From Pseudomonas pharyngis (GTDB taxonomy: Bacteria; Pseudomonadota; Gammaproteobacteria; Pseudomonadales; Pseudomonadaceae), in NCBI RefSeq assembly GCF_021602345.1, contig NZ_BQID01000001.1, positions 310,001 through 374,000 on the forward strand: a stretch of DNA of 64,000 nt, in the 5' to 3' direction. Every line of letters begins with the position of its first letter. The stretch's first letter is position 1. Shown here piece by piece: positions 16,738-26,602 of this stretch. A program made the translations under genes and the position numbers. The notes below the pieces were generated by a model. It was not told where the DNA came from. It did no database searches and saw only the letters and a program-made list of their open reading frames with translations.

Positions 16738-19149
16738 ATGAAACGCGTCTTCACCGTTCTTGCCTTGCTCATCGTTGTCCTGCTCGCCGCCGGCGGCTGG
16801 TATGTCTACAGCAAGCAACCGACGCGTCAGGGCCAGGTGGAGTTGCGCAACCTGCAAGGTTCGGTGACCGTGCGTTACGACGAGCGCGGTGTGCCGCACA
16901 TCCGTGCCGAAAACGAAACCGACCTCTACCGCGCCCTCGGTTATGTGCACGCCCAGGATCGCCTGTTTCAGATGGAGGCCATGCGCCGTCTCGCCCGGGG
17001 TGAACTGGCCGAAGTGCTCGGGCCGAAACTGCTCGACACCGACAAACTGTTCCGCAGCCTGCGCATCCGCGAGCGCGCCGCCAGTTACGTGGCCGGCCTC
17101 GACAAGCAGTCCCCGGCGTGGAAGGCCCTGCAAGCCTATCTGGACGGCATCAATCAATATCAGGACTCGCATGCCGCGCCGATCGAGTTCGACGTGCTGG
17201 GCATCCCCAAGCGGCCGTTCACCGCCGAGGACAGCATCAGCGTCGCCGGCTACATGGCTTACAGCTTCGCCGCCGCGTTTCGCACCGAACCGCTGTTGAC
17301 CTACGTGCGCGATCAACTGGGCGCCGACTACCTCAACGTCTTCGACCTCGACTGGCAGCCCAAGGGCGTCCTCGCCAAGGGCCACGCCAGCAGCGTACCG
17401 ACCCTCGCCGCCGAAGACTGGAAAGACCTGAACACCCTCGCCCGCGTCAGCCAACAGGCGCTGATCGACAACGGCCTGCCGCAGTTCGAAGGCAGCAACG
17501 CCTGGGTGATCGCCGGCAGCCACAGCAAGAGCGCCAAGCCCTTGCTGGCCGGCGATCCGCACATTCGCTTTTCGGTGCCGTCGGTGTGGTACGAGGCGCA
17601 ACTGTCGGCGCCGGGCTTCGAACTCTACGGTCATCATCAGGCGCTGGTGCCGTTTGCCTTTCTCGGCCACAACCTGGATTTCGGCTGGAGCCTGACCATG
17701 TTCCAGAACGATGACCTCGATCTGATCGCCGAGAAGGTCAATCCGGACAACCCGGATCAGGTCTGGTATCGCGGCCAGTGGACCGACATGGTCAAGACCG
17801 AGCAGCAGATCGCGGTGAAAGGCCAGGCCCCGGTGACCATCACCCTGCGCCAGTCGCCCCACGGGCCGATCGTCAACGACGCCCTCGGCAGCGCCGCCGG
17901 AAAAACCCCGATTGCGATGTGGTGGGCGTTTCTCGAAACACCTAACCCGATCCTCGAAGGCTTCTATCAGCTCAACCGCGCCGACACTCTGGCCAAGGCC
18001 CGCGCCGCAGCGGCCAAGGTGCAGGCACCGGGACTGAACATCGTCTACGCCAACGCCAAGGGCGATATCGCCTGGTGGGCCTCGGCGCTGCTGCCCAAGC
18101 GTCCGGCCGGGGTGAAGCCTGGCTTCATTCTCGACGGCAGCAGCAATCAGGCGGACAAGGACGGTTACTTCCCGTTCAGCGCCAACCCACAGGAAGAGAA
18201 CCCGGCGCGGGGCTATATCGTCTCGGCCAACTTCCAGCCGGTGTCACCGACCGGCATGGAGATTCCCGGTTACTACAACCTCGCCGACCGTGGCCAGCAG
18301 CTCAACCGCCAGCTCGCCGACAAGAACGTGAAGTGGGACAACGAGGCCAACCAGAAGCTGCAACTGGGCACTACCACCGGTTACGGCCCGCGTCTGCTGG
18401 CGCCGTTGCTGCCGGTGCTGCGTGAAGTGACGGGCAATCCCGCCGAGCAGAAGCTGATCGAACAATTGGCCCAATGGCAAGGCGACTATCCACTGGATTC
18501 GGTCAGTGCGACGGTGTTCAACCAGTTCCTGTTCAACCTCGCGGACGCGGCAATGCGCGATGAGCTGGGCAATGATTTCTTCGAAACCCTGCTGTCGACC
18601 CGAGTGATCGATGCCGCCCTGCCCCGGCTGGCGGCGAATGCCGATTCGCCGTGGTGGGACAACCGCGGCACGCCGAACAAGGAGACCCGCGTCGACACCG
18701 TGCGCAGCGCGTGGCAGGCCAGCATGACGCACCTGAAGTCGACCCTCGGCGACGACGCTTCCGGCTGGCAATGGGGCAAGGCGCATACGCTGACCCATGG
18801 TCATCCACTGGGCCAGCAGAAGCCGCTGGATCGCATTTTCAACGTCGGCCCGTTCGCCACACCGGGCTCCCATGAAGTGCCGAACAACCTCTCGGCGAAG
18901 ATCGGCCCGGCGCCGTGGCCGGTGACCTACGGCCCGTCGACCCGGCGCTTGGTGGACTTCGCTGACCCGGCTCACAGCCTGACCATCAACCCGGTCGGCC
19001 AGAGCGGCGTGCCGTTCGACAGTCACTATGACGATCAGGCGGAGGCCTATGTGGACGGGATGTATGTGCAGGCGCACTTCAGTGATGAAGAGGTGACGGC
19101 GAATACGCGCACTACGTTGAAGCTGTTGCCGGCGCGAGCGGCGCAATAG
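16738..19149 (+). CDS. Penicillin acylase-family protein, HacB-like acyl-homoserine lactone acylase
   Basis: An 803-residue Ntn hydrolase. After a signal peptide or anchor (residues 1-22) come the alpha chain with LYRALGYVHAQDRLFQMEAM and the beta chain, whose N-terminal nucleophile is Ser253 in FEGSNAWVIAGSHS, exposed by self-cleavage after Gly252. Downstream AGDPHIRFSVPSVWYEAQL and GHNLDFGWSLT are typical. By gene order (next to the spu genes and a thioredoxin-like gene) it matches HacB of P. aeruginosa, an acylase that degrades long-chain homoserine lactones in the periplasm. Substrate range cannot be read from sequence; penicillin-type amides are possible. AAGGAG at 16727 sets the start. 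Confidence 0.85.
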   Translation: MKRVFTVLALLIVVLLAAGGWYVYSKQPTRQGQVELRNLQGSVTVRYDERGVPHIRAENETDLYRALGYVHAQDRLFQMEAMRRLARGELAEVLGPKLLDTDKLFRSLRIRERAASYVAGLDKQSPAWKALQAYLDGINQYQDSHAAPIEFDVLGIPKRPFTAEDSISVAGYMAYSFAAAFRTEPLLTYVRDQLGADYLNVFDLDWQPKGVLAKGHASSVPTLAAEDWKDLNTLARVSQQALIDNGLPQFEGSNAWVIAGSHSKSAKPLLAGDPHIRFSVPSVWYEAQLSAPGFELYGHHQALVPFAFLGHNLDFGWSLTMFQNDDLDLIAEKVNPDNPDQVWYRGQWTDMVKTEQQIAVKGQAPVTITLRQSPHGPIVNDALGSAAGKTPIAMWWAFLETPNPILEGFYQLNRADTLAKARAAAAKVQAPGLNIVYANAKGDIAWWASALLPKRPAGVKPGFILDGSSNQADKDGYFPFSANPQEENPARGYIVSANFQPVSPTGMEIPGYYNLADRGQQLNRQLADKNVKWDNEANQKLQLGTTTGYGPRLLAPLLPVLREVTGNPAEQKLIEQLAQWQGDYPLDSVSATVFNQFLFNLADAAMRDELGNDFFETLLSTRVIDAALPRLAANADSPWWDNRGTPNKETRVDTVRSAWQASMTHLKSTLGDDASGWQWGKAHTLTHGHPLGQQKPLDRIFNVGPFATPGSHEVPNNLSAKIGPAPWPVTYGPSTRRLVDFADPAHSLTINPVGQSGVPFDSHYDDQAEAYVDGMYVQAHFSDEEVTANTRTTLKLLPARAAQ

Positions 19150-19156
19150 GTGTCGC

Positions 19157-20122
19157 TCAAACCATCGCCGCAAAATTCAACCGAAACTGCTGCGGCGTCA
19201 CCCCCAGCCGCCGGTTGAACACGCTGCGCATATGTTGCGCATCGCGAAACCCGCACTGATACGCCACCGTCTTCAGCGGCGCCGTGGTGCTTTCGAGCAT
19301 CACCCGCGCCGCATCCACCCGCGCCCGTTCGACGAATTCCGCCGGGGTGACTTTCGCTTCGCGAGCAAACACCCGAGAGAAATTCCGCGCACTCATGTTC
19401 GCGGCATTCGCCAGGTCGGCGATGGTCAGGTCGCCGGTGAGATTGGCCAGCACATACAGCTGCACCATCGCCACCGCCGACGTCGGCTCGGCATGGGGCG
19501 TGAGGAACGGACTGAACTGCGACTGCCCGCCGGAGCGCTGGGTGAACACCACCAGCCGCTTGGCCACGCTCAGCGCCACCTCGGCCCCGTGATCACGCGC
19601 CAGCAGGTACAGCGACAGATCGATCCCCGCCGTCACCCCCGCCGAGGTGTAGAGCTGACCGTCCTCGACGTACAACCGATCAGCCTCGACTCGGCTCGAC
19701 GGGCACAACTGCGCCAGAGCTTCGGCGTCGTTCCAGTGGGTGGTGACCGTACGCCCGTCCAGCAACCCGGCACGGGCGAGCATGAACGCGCCGTTGCAGA
19801 TCGAGCCAAAACGCCGCGCCCGCCCACAGGCCTCGCGCTGCCAGGCATCGAACGTCTCGCCGAAATCCAGGAACGGCAACTGCGGCCCGCCTGCCACCAG
19901 CAGCAAGTCGTAAGCGTCCTGCACGTCGCTGAAGTGCCGATGCGCACTTAGGGTCAGCCCGTTGGAACACGCCATCGGCCCGCGCTCGACGCCGATCACC
20001 TCGAGCCGGTAATGATCCTCCGGCGCCAGGAAGCGGTTGGCCTCGGCAAACACGTCCATCGGCCCGCTGACATCCAGCGCCTGCACGCCGGGAAACACCA
20101 CGATGGCGACGGTTCTGTTCAT
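19157..20122 (-). CDS. GlxA-family transcription regulator (DJ-1/PfpI plus AraC domains)
   Basis: A 321-residue regulator. Residues 1-170 form a DJ-1/PfpI amidase-like domain (VAIVVFPGVQALDVSGPMDV, nucleophile-elbow cysteine in FGSICNGAFMLA); residues about 215-321 form an AraC-type double helix-turn-helix (LTIADLANAANMSARNFSRV, TVAYQCGFRDAQHMRSVFNR). Relatives such as ArgR, CdhR, GbdR and SouR control amine and amino acid catabolism in Pseudomonas. It is divergent from the HD-domain gene at 20313 with a 190-bp gap, the usual layout for a regulator and its target. Its ligand is unknown. Confidence 0.88.
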   Translation of the reverse strand: MNRTVAIVVFPGVQALDVSGPMDVFAEANRFLAPEDHYRLEVIGVERGPMACSNGLTLSAHRHFSDVQDAYDLLLVAGGPQLPFLDFGETFDAWQREACGRARRFGSICNGAFMLARAGLLDGRTVTTHWNDAEALAQLCPSSRVEADRLYVEDGQLYTSAGVTAGIDLSLYLLARDHGAEVALSVAKRLVVFTQRSGGQSQFSPFLTPHAEPTSAVAMVQLYVLANLTGDLTIADLANAANMSARNFSRVFAREAKVTPAEFVERARVDAARVMLESTTAPLKTVAYQCGFRDAQHMRSVFNRRLGVTPQQFRLNFAAMV

Positions 20123-20312
20123 GACGATGTCAGCTCCCGGGGAATGGCGGATCAGCGCCAACCCTAGCCAATCCTCGCCGCAGAAGCGAGCTGGCACGAT
20201 TTGCAGGTGGATTGGCAAGGATCGCAGCCATGGATCGATTGTCCGGTCTGGCCACCGGGAACAGACTTTCGCCATCAGCGCCGTGACGGCGTTTTCGACG
20301 AGGAAGCTCAAC

Positions 20313-20954
20313 ATGACCACGACCATTGCCGGTATCCGGATCCCCGACAGCACCCTCGCCCGGGCCACCACCGAATACATTCGCGACATCGAATCCGATC
20401 TGCTTTACCACCACTCGCGCCGGGTGTTTCTGTTCGGTGCCTTGAACGGCGAACGCAAGCAACTGGCCTACGATCCGGAGTTGCTGTACATCGGCGCGAT
20501 GTTCCACGACCTGGGCCTGGTCGAAGGGCACCGCAGCGACGACGAGCGCTTCGAAGTCGATGGCGCCAACGCAGCCGCAGCCTTTCTCAAACCGTACGGG
20601 TTGAGCGATGACGACATCGAGCAGGTGTGGCTGTCGATCGCCCTGCACACCACGCCGGGAGTGCCGAAGCATCTGCGTCCGACCGTGGCGCTGGTGACCG
20701 CAGGCGTCGAGATGGACGTGCTGGGCATGGACTACGCGGCGTTCACCACGGTGCAGCGTGAGGCGGTGGTGCATGCGCATCCACGGGGCGAGGGCTTCAA
20801 GGAATGCATCATCTGCGCGTTCGCCGATGGCTTGCGTCATCGTCCGCAGACGACGTTCGGTAATGTGAAGACCGATGTGCTGAAGGATCAGGTGCCGGGG
20901 TTCAAGCCGATGAACTTCGTCGAGGTGATTCGCCAGTCGCCCTGGGTTTCCTGA
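20313..20954 (+). CDS. HD-domain metal hydrolase, cyanamide hydratase-like
   Basis: A 213-residue protein of the HD superfamily. The metal-binding residues are H in LLYHHSRRVFLFG, HD in LYIGAMFHDLGL, and a later H in SIALHTTPGVPKHL. The arrangement H-S-x-R-V, H-D-x-G and IALHT is like cyanamide/isonitrile-type hydratases and small HD phosphohydrolases; which chemistry applies is not decided here. The divergent GlxA-type regulator suggests induction by a small nitrogenous substrate. AGGAAG at 20301-20306 places the start at 20313. A strong terminator follows. Confidence 0.75.
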   Translation: MTTTIAGIRIPDSTLARATTEYIRDIESDLLYHHSRRVFLFGALNGERKQLAYDPELLYIGAMFHDLGLVEGHRSDDERFEVDGANAAAAFLKPYGLSDDDIEQVWLSIALHTTPGVPKHLRPTVALVTAGVEMDVLGMDYAAFTTVQREAVVHAHPRGEGFKECIICAFADGLRHRPQTTFGNVKTDVLKDQVPGFKPMNFVEVIRQSPWVS

Positions 20955-20962
20955 CCGGCATA

Positions 20963-21001
20963 AAAAAACCTCGCGACCGTTTCCGGTCGCGAGGTTTTTT
21001 G
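20963..21001. terminator. Bidirectional Rho-independent terminator
   Basis: ACCTCGCGACCG and CGGTCGCGAGGT are perfect arms, with an A run before and a T run after. It ends the HD-domain gene on the plus strand and the polyamine transporter operon on the minus strand. Confidence 0.93.
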
Positions 21002-21012
21002 TGTCCGCAGAC

Positions 21013-21903
21013 TTAAGCCGCTTCCGGCGTCGGCGCCCGGCGCACGTCCGGTTGCTTCCACGAATCCGCAGCACCTTCTTCGATGGCCTGCTGAATCGCT
21101 TTCTTGCGGGCTTCTTCGGCACGGCGGCTGAAGAACCAGACCAGGAAGGTCACCAGCGACACCGCCAGCAGAATCAGGCTGGCCACGGCGTTGATCTCAG
21201 GCTTCACGCCCAGGCGCACGGCCGAGAACACTTCCATCGGCAGGGTCGTCGAACCCGGGCCGGAGACGAAGCTCGCCAATACCAGGTCATCCAGCGACAG
21301 GGCGAACGACATCATGCCGCCCGCCGCCAGCGACGGCGCGATCATCGGAATGGTGATCAGGAAGAACACCTTCCACGGCCGCGCACCCAGATCCATCGCC
21401 GCTTCTTCGATCGACAGATCCAGCTCACGTAGACGCGCCGACACCACCACCGCCACATACGCCGCACAGAACGTGGTGTGAGCGATCCAGATGGTGACGA
21501 TGCCACGCTCCTGCGGCCAGCCGATCATCTGCGCCATCGCCACGAACAGCAGCAACAGCGACAGACCGGTAATCACTTCAGGCATAACCAATGGCGCGGT
21601 GACCAGGCCGCCGAACAGCGTGCGGCCCTTGAAGCGGGTGATGCGGGTCAGCACGAAGGCTGCCAGCGTACCCAGCGCCACGGCGGCAATCGCGGTGTAG
21701 CAGGCGATTTCCAGCGAGCGCACCACCGAGCCCATCAGCTGCGAGTTGTCGAGCAGGCCGACGTACCACTTCACCGACCAGCCGCCCCACACCGTTACCA
21801 GTTTCGAGGCGTTGAACGAGTAGATCACCAGGATCAGCATCGGCAGGTAGATGAACAACAGGCCGAGCACCAGCATCAGGCTGGAGAAACGGAAGCGCTT
21901 CAT
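21013..21903 (-). CDS. spuH: Polyamine ABC transporter permease (SpuH/PotI)
   Basis: A 296-residue inner-membrane permease with six hydrophobic segments and the EAA loop EEAAMDLGARPWKVFFLITIP that docks on the ATPase. It is the last gene of the spu transporter operon. Its ATG overlaps the stop of spuG by four bases (ATGA, 21900-21903). With SpuG it forms the channel for putrescine and spermidine import. The C-terminus has a short charged tail (SRRAEEARKKAIQQAIEEGA) that is not part of the core fold. Confidence 0.93.
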   Translation of the reverse strand: MKRFRFSSLMLVLGLLFIYLPMLILVIYSFNASKLVTVWGGWSVKWYVGLLDNSQLMGSVVRSLEIACYTAIAAVALGTLAAFVLTRITRFKGRTLFGGLVTAPLVMPEVITGLSLLLLFVAMAQMIGWPQERGIVTIWIAHTTFCAAYVAVVVSARLRELDLSIEEAAMDLGARPWKVFFLITIPMIAPSLAAGGMMSFALSLDDLVLASFVSGPGSTTLPMEVFSAVRLGVKPEINAVASLILLAVSLVTFLVWFFSRRAEEARKKAIQQAIEEGAADSWKQPDVRRAPTPEAA

Positions 21904-22820
21904 TCTTTACCCTCCATTTCCTTGGCCTGACTGCGGTTGAACAGGATGATCGGCACAATCAGGATCGCCAGCATCACCACCGCCAGCGCGGACGCCACCG
22001 GCCAGTCACGGTTGTTGAAGAACTCTTGCCAGAGCACTTTACCGATCATCAGGGTTTCCGGACCGCCCAGCAGTTCCGGGATCACGAACTCGCCCACCAC
22101 CGGGATGAACACCAGCATGCAGCCGGCGATGATGCCGTTCTTGGACAGCGGTACGGTGATTTTCCAGAAGCTGTTGAAGGTGCTCGAACCCAGGTCGGAA
22201 GCGGCCTCCAGCAGGCTGGTGTCGTGCTTCACCAGGTTGGCGTAGAGCGGCAGGATCATGAACGGCAGGTACGAGTAGACGACGCCGATGTACACCGCCA
22301 GGTTGGTGTTGAGGATCTGCAGCGGCTCGTCGATCAAACCCATGCTCATCAGGAAACCGTTGAGCAGGCCGTTGTTGCTGAGGATGCCCATCCACGCATA
22401 GACGCGGATCAGGATCGCGGTCCAGGTCGGCATCATGATCAGCAGCACCAGCACCGTTTGCAGCTCTTTGCGGGCGCTGGCGATGGCGTAGGCCATGGGG
22501 TAGCCGATCAACAGGCACAACAACGTGCTGAAAAACGCCATCTTCAGCGAGCCGAGGTAGGCGGCGATGTACAGCTCGTCGTCGCCGAGCATCGCGTAGT
22601 TGCCCAGGTTCAGCAGCAGTTGCAGCTTCTGCTCGGCGTAGGTGTAGATCTCGGTGTACGGCGGGATGGCCACGTCCGCTTCGGCGAAGCTGATCTTCAG
22701 GACGATGAAGAACGGCAGCATGAAGAACAGGAACAGCCAGATGAACGGGACCCCGATGACCAGTTGGCGGCCACCGGGAATTATTCGATTGAGCCGGCGT
22801 TTGAATTTGCGCATGTTCAT
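21900..22820 (-). CDS. spuG: Polyamine ABC transporter permease (SpuG/PotH)
   Basis: A 306-residue permease with six predicted membrane helices and the EAA loop LEAASDLGSSTFNSFWKITV. The first cytoplasmic residues RKFKRRLNRIIPGG are strongly basic. Start ATG at 22820 overlaps the spuF stop by four bases (ATGA), and the stop overlaps spuH the same way, so three genes are tightly coupled. Another in-frame ATG two codons later is less likely because it loses the overlap. Confidence 0.93.
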   Translation of the reverse strand: MNMRKFKRRLNRIIPGGRQLVIGVPFIWLFLFFMLPFFIVLKISFAEADVAIPPYTEIYTYAEQKLQLLLNLGNYAMLGDDELYIAAYLGSLKMAFFSTLLCLLIGYPMAYAIASARKELQTVLVLLIMMPTWTAILIRVYAWMGILSNNGLLNGFLMSMGLIDEPLQILNTNLAVYIGVVYSYLPFMILPLYANLVKHDTSLLEAASDLGSSTFNSFWKITVPLSKNGIIAGCMLVFIPVVGEFVIPELLGGPETLMIGKVLWQEFFNNRDWPVASALAVVMLAILIVPIILFNRSQAKEMEGKE

Positions 22821-23959
22821 GAGCGAAGTACCACGCCGCTGTCGTCTTCCCACCACACGTAGACCTGATCGCCCCAGGTCGGACGTGCGCCACGGCGCTC
22901 GGCGTTGGCCACGAACGACTGCACCAGCTTGCCGCTCGGCAATTCGACGTAGAACACCGAGTGCCCACCGAGGTAGGCGATGTCATGCACCTTGCCGCTT
23001 GACCAGTTGTACTCGCAGGTCGGCTGATCGGCGGTGACCAGCAGTTTTTCCGGACGGATCGCGTAGGTCACGGACTTGTCCTGCACCGAGGTGCTGATGC
23101 CGTGGCCGACGTAGATCTGCCGGTCGAGGTCCTTGCAGGTAATGGTCGCGTGGCCTTCGGCGTCGTCGATGACTTCGCCTTCGAAGATGTTCACGTTACC
23201 GATGAATTCGCAGACCAGACGGCTGGTCGGGGTTTCGTAGATATCGATCGGGCTGCCGATCTGGGCGATCCAGCCCAGGTGCATGATCGCGATGCGCTCG
23301 GCCATGGTCATGGCCTCTTCCTGGTCGTGGGTCACCATCACGCAGGTCACGCCGACGCGCTCGATGATCTCCACCAGCTCCAGCTGCATCTGCGAACGCA
23401 GTTTTTTATCCAGTGCGCCCATCGGCTCGTCGAGCAGCAGCAGCTTCGGCCGCTTGGCCAGCGAACGGGCCAGCGCCACACGCTGACGCTGGCCGCCGGA
23501 CAACTGGTGCGGCTTGCGCTTGGCGTACTGGCTCATCTGCACCAGCTTGAGCATCTCGGCCACGCGGGCGTCGATCTCGGCCTTGGGAATCTTGTCCTGT
23601 TGCAGGCCGAAGGCGATGTTCTGCGCCACGGTCATGTGCGGGAACAGGGCGTAGGACTGGAACATCATGTTGATCGGTCGCTCGTACGGCGGCATGTCGG
23701 TGATGTCGACGCCGTCGAGGAAAATGCGCCCCTCCGTGGGCCGTTCGAACCCTGCCAGCATCCGCAGCAGAGTGGATTTGCCCGATCCCGAACCGCCGAG
23801 CAGGGCAAATATTTCGCCCTTCTTGATTTCCAGGGACACATCGTCCACGGCAACCGTCTCGTCGAACTTCTTCGTGACCCGGTCGATTTTGACCAGCACC
23901 TGTTTCGGTGTCTGGTCGCCCTCGAGGGCTTTCTTATAGGCGCCGGAGGCAACTGCCAT
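22817..23959 (-). CDS. spuF: Polyamine ABC transporter ATPase (SpuF/PotG)
   Basis: A 380-residue cytoplasmic ATPase that powers polyamine uptake. Walker A LLGGSGSGKSTLLRML, signature LSGGQRQRVALARSLA, Walker B LLLLDEPMGALD and the H-loop VMVTHDQEEA are intact. Residues after about 260 form the TOBE regulatory domain (YAIRPEKLLVTADQP). The gene is 73 bp downstream of spuE and overlaps spuG. Confidence 0.95.
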   Translation of the reverse strand: MAVASGAYKKALEGDQTPKQVLVKIDRVTKKFDETVAVDDVSLEIKKGEIFALLGGSGSGKSTLLRMLAGFERPTEGRIFLDGVDITDMPPYERPINMMFQSYALFPHMTVAQNIAFGLQQDKIPKAEIDARVAEMLKLVQMSQYAKRKPHQLSGGQRQRVALARSLAKRPKLLLLDEPMGALDKKLRSQMQLELVEIIERVGVTCVMVTHDQEEAMTMAERIAIMHLGWIAQIGSPIDIYETPTSRLVCEFIGNVNIFEGEVIDDAEGHATITCKDLDRQIYVGHGISTSVQDKSVTYAIRPEKLLVTADQPTCEYNWSSGKVHDIAYLGGHSVFYVELPSGKLVQSFVANAERRGARPTWGDQVYVWWEDDSGVVLRS

Positions 23960-24032
23960 TTACGAAACTCCCAGAAAAAAAGAGTGCAGTCCGCCCACGC
24001 AAGACGAACCCAGGATAGTTGGTACGTTGACG

Positions 24033-25307
<1,275 letters not shown>

Positions 25308-25317
25308 TCAAACCGGC

Positions 25318-26430
25318 TTATTTACCGGATTTGATCTTGGTCCAGCTGCGAGTGATCAGGCGCAGGGTGGCTGCGTCCAGATCGCTGATCGCATAGAGCT
25401 GCTTCTTCACTTCAGCCGAAGGGTAGATGCTCGGATCGCTGGTGATTTCCTTGTCCACCAGGGCGGTGGCCGCCTTGTTGCCGTTCGGGAAACGCACGGC
25501 GTTGGTGATTTCGGCCATCACTTTCGGTTCGAGCAGGTAGTTCATGAACTTGTAGGCGGCTTCGACGTTTTCGGCATCCTTGGGAATGGCGACCATGTCG
25601 TAGAAAGTACCGGCACCTTCTTTCGGAATGGTGTAGGCCAGTTTGACCTTGTCACCGGCTTCCTTGGCGCGGGTCTTGGATTGTTCCAGGTCACCCGAGT
25701 AGCCGACCGCTACGCAGATATTGCCGTTGGCCAGGTCCGAGATGTACTTCGAGGAGTGGAAGTAAGCCACCGAAGGACGAATCTTGAGGAACAGGTCTTC
25801 GGCGGCTTTCAGGTCAGCCTTGTCCTTGCTGTTGGTCGGTTTGCCCAGGTAGTGCAAAGCCGCCGGAATCATTTCGGTCGGCGCGTCGAGGAAGCTCACG
25901 CCGCAGCTTTTCAGCTTCTCGATGTTTTCAGGCTTGAACACGATGTCCCAGGAATCGATCTTGTCGATGCCCAGCGCAGCCTTGACCTTGGCCGGGTTGT
26001 AGCCGATGCCGATCGAACCCCACATGTACGGGAACGCGTGTTTGTTGCCCGGGTCGCTGGCGTCGCCAACGGCCTTGAGCAGGTCTTCGTCGAGGTTCTT
26101 CCAGTTCGTCAGCTTGGACTTGTCCAGTTCCTGATAAACACCGGCCTTGATCTGCTTGGCCAGGAAGTTGTTGGAAGGCACCACGATGTCGTAACCGGAT
26201 TTGCCGGCCAGCAGCTTGGCTTCCAGGGTTTCGTTGCTGTCGAAAACGTCATAGACGACCTTGATGCCCGTCTCTTTCTCGAAATTGGCAACCGTGTCCG
26301 GCGCGATGTAGTCGGACCAGTTGTAAACGTGCAACACCTTGTCGTCCGCCTGGACCGCACCCGCCATCACGCCCATCAGGGACATGGCGAGCAGAGTCTT
26401 GCCAGCGAGCTTTTTGCCTAATGCCTTCAT
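25318..26430 (-). CDS. spuD: Putrescine-type polyamine-binding protein (SpuD/PotF)
   Basis: A 370-residue periplasmic receptor with a signal peptide ending GAVQA at about residue 28. The mature protein starts [20 protein letters not shown], and conserved blocks [20 protein letters not shown] and [20 protein letters not shown] are shared with SpuE. The discriminating position is Phe ([13 protein letters not shown]), which fits putrescine preference. It lies 172 bp downstream of spuC and 187 bp upstream of spuE, gaps large enough for internal promoters or differential mRNA stability, as is usual for binding proteins made in excess over their permeases. Confidence 0.92.
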   Translation of the reverse strand: MKALGKKLAGKTLLAMSLMGVMAGAVQADDKVLHVYNWSDYIAPDTVANFEKETGIKVVYDVFDSNETLEAKLLAGKSGYDIVVPSNNFLAKQIKAGVYQELDKSKLTNWKNLDEDLLKAVGDASDPGNKHAFPYMWGSIGIGYNPAKVKAALGIDKIDSWDIVFKPENIEKLKSCGVSFLDAPTEMIPAALHYLGKPTNSKDKADLKAAEDLFLKIRPSVAYFHSSKYISDLANGNICVAVGYSGDLEQSKTRAKEAGDKVKLAYTIPKEGAGTFYDMVAIPKDAENVEAAYKFMNYLLEPKVMAEITNAVRFPNGNKAATALVDKEITSDPSIYPSAEVKKQLYAISDLDAATLRLITRSWTKIKSGK

Positions 26431-26602
26431 GCGTTAATGCTCCAAATTTTTCTTTTTTGAACCACTTTGTTCAGCGGCCGAACCCGGACAACTGGAACCG
26501 CGGCTAGTCTGGCAAGATCCGAGGCGGTCTTTCAAGAAAAGACCAGCCTTTCTGACAGCTCCGAGCGACAGCGCAACAGCTCCATCGCTCAGAGCCTAGC
26601 AC

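Noticed and set aside
20191-20204. TGGCACGATTTGCA as a sigma-54 promoter before the HD-domain gene
   Set aside because: The GG and GC elements are two bases too close for the -24/-12 spacing.
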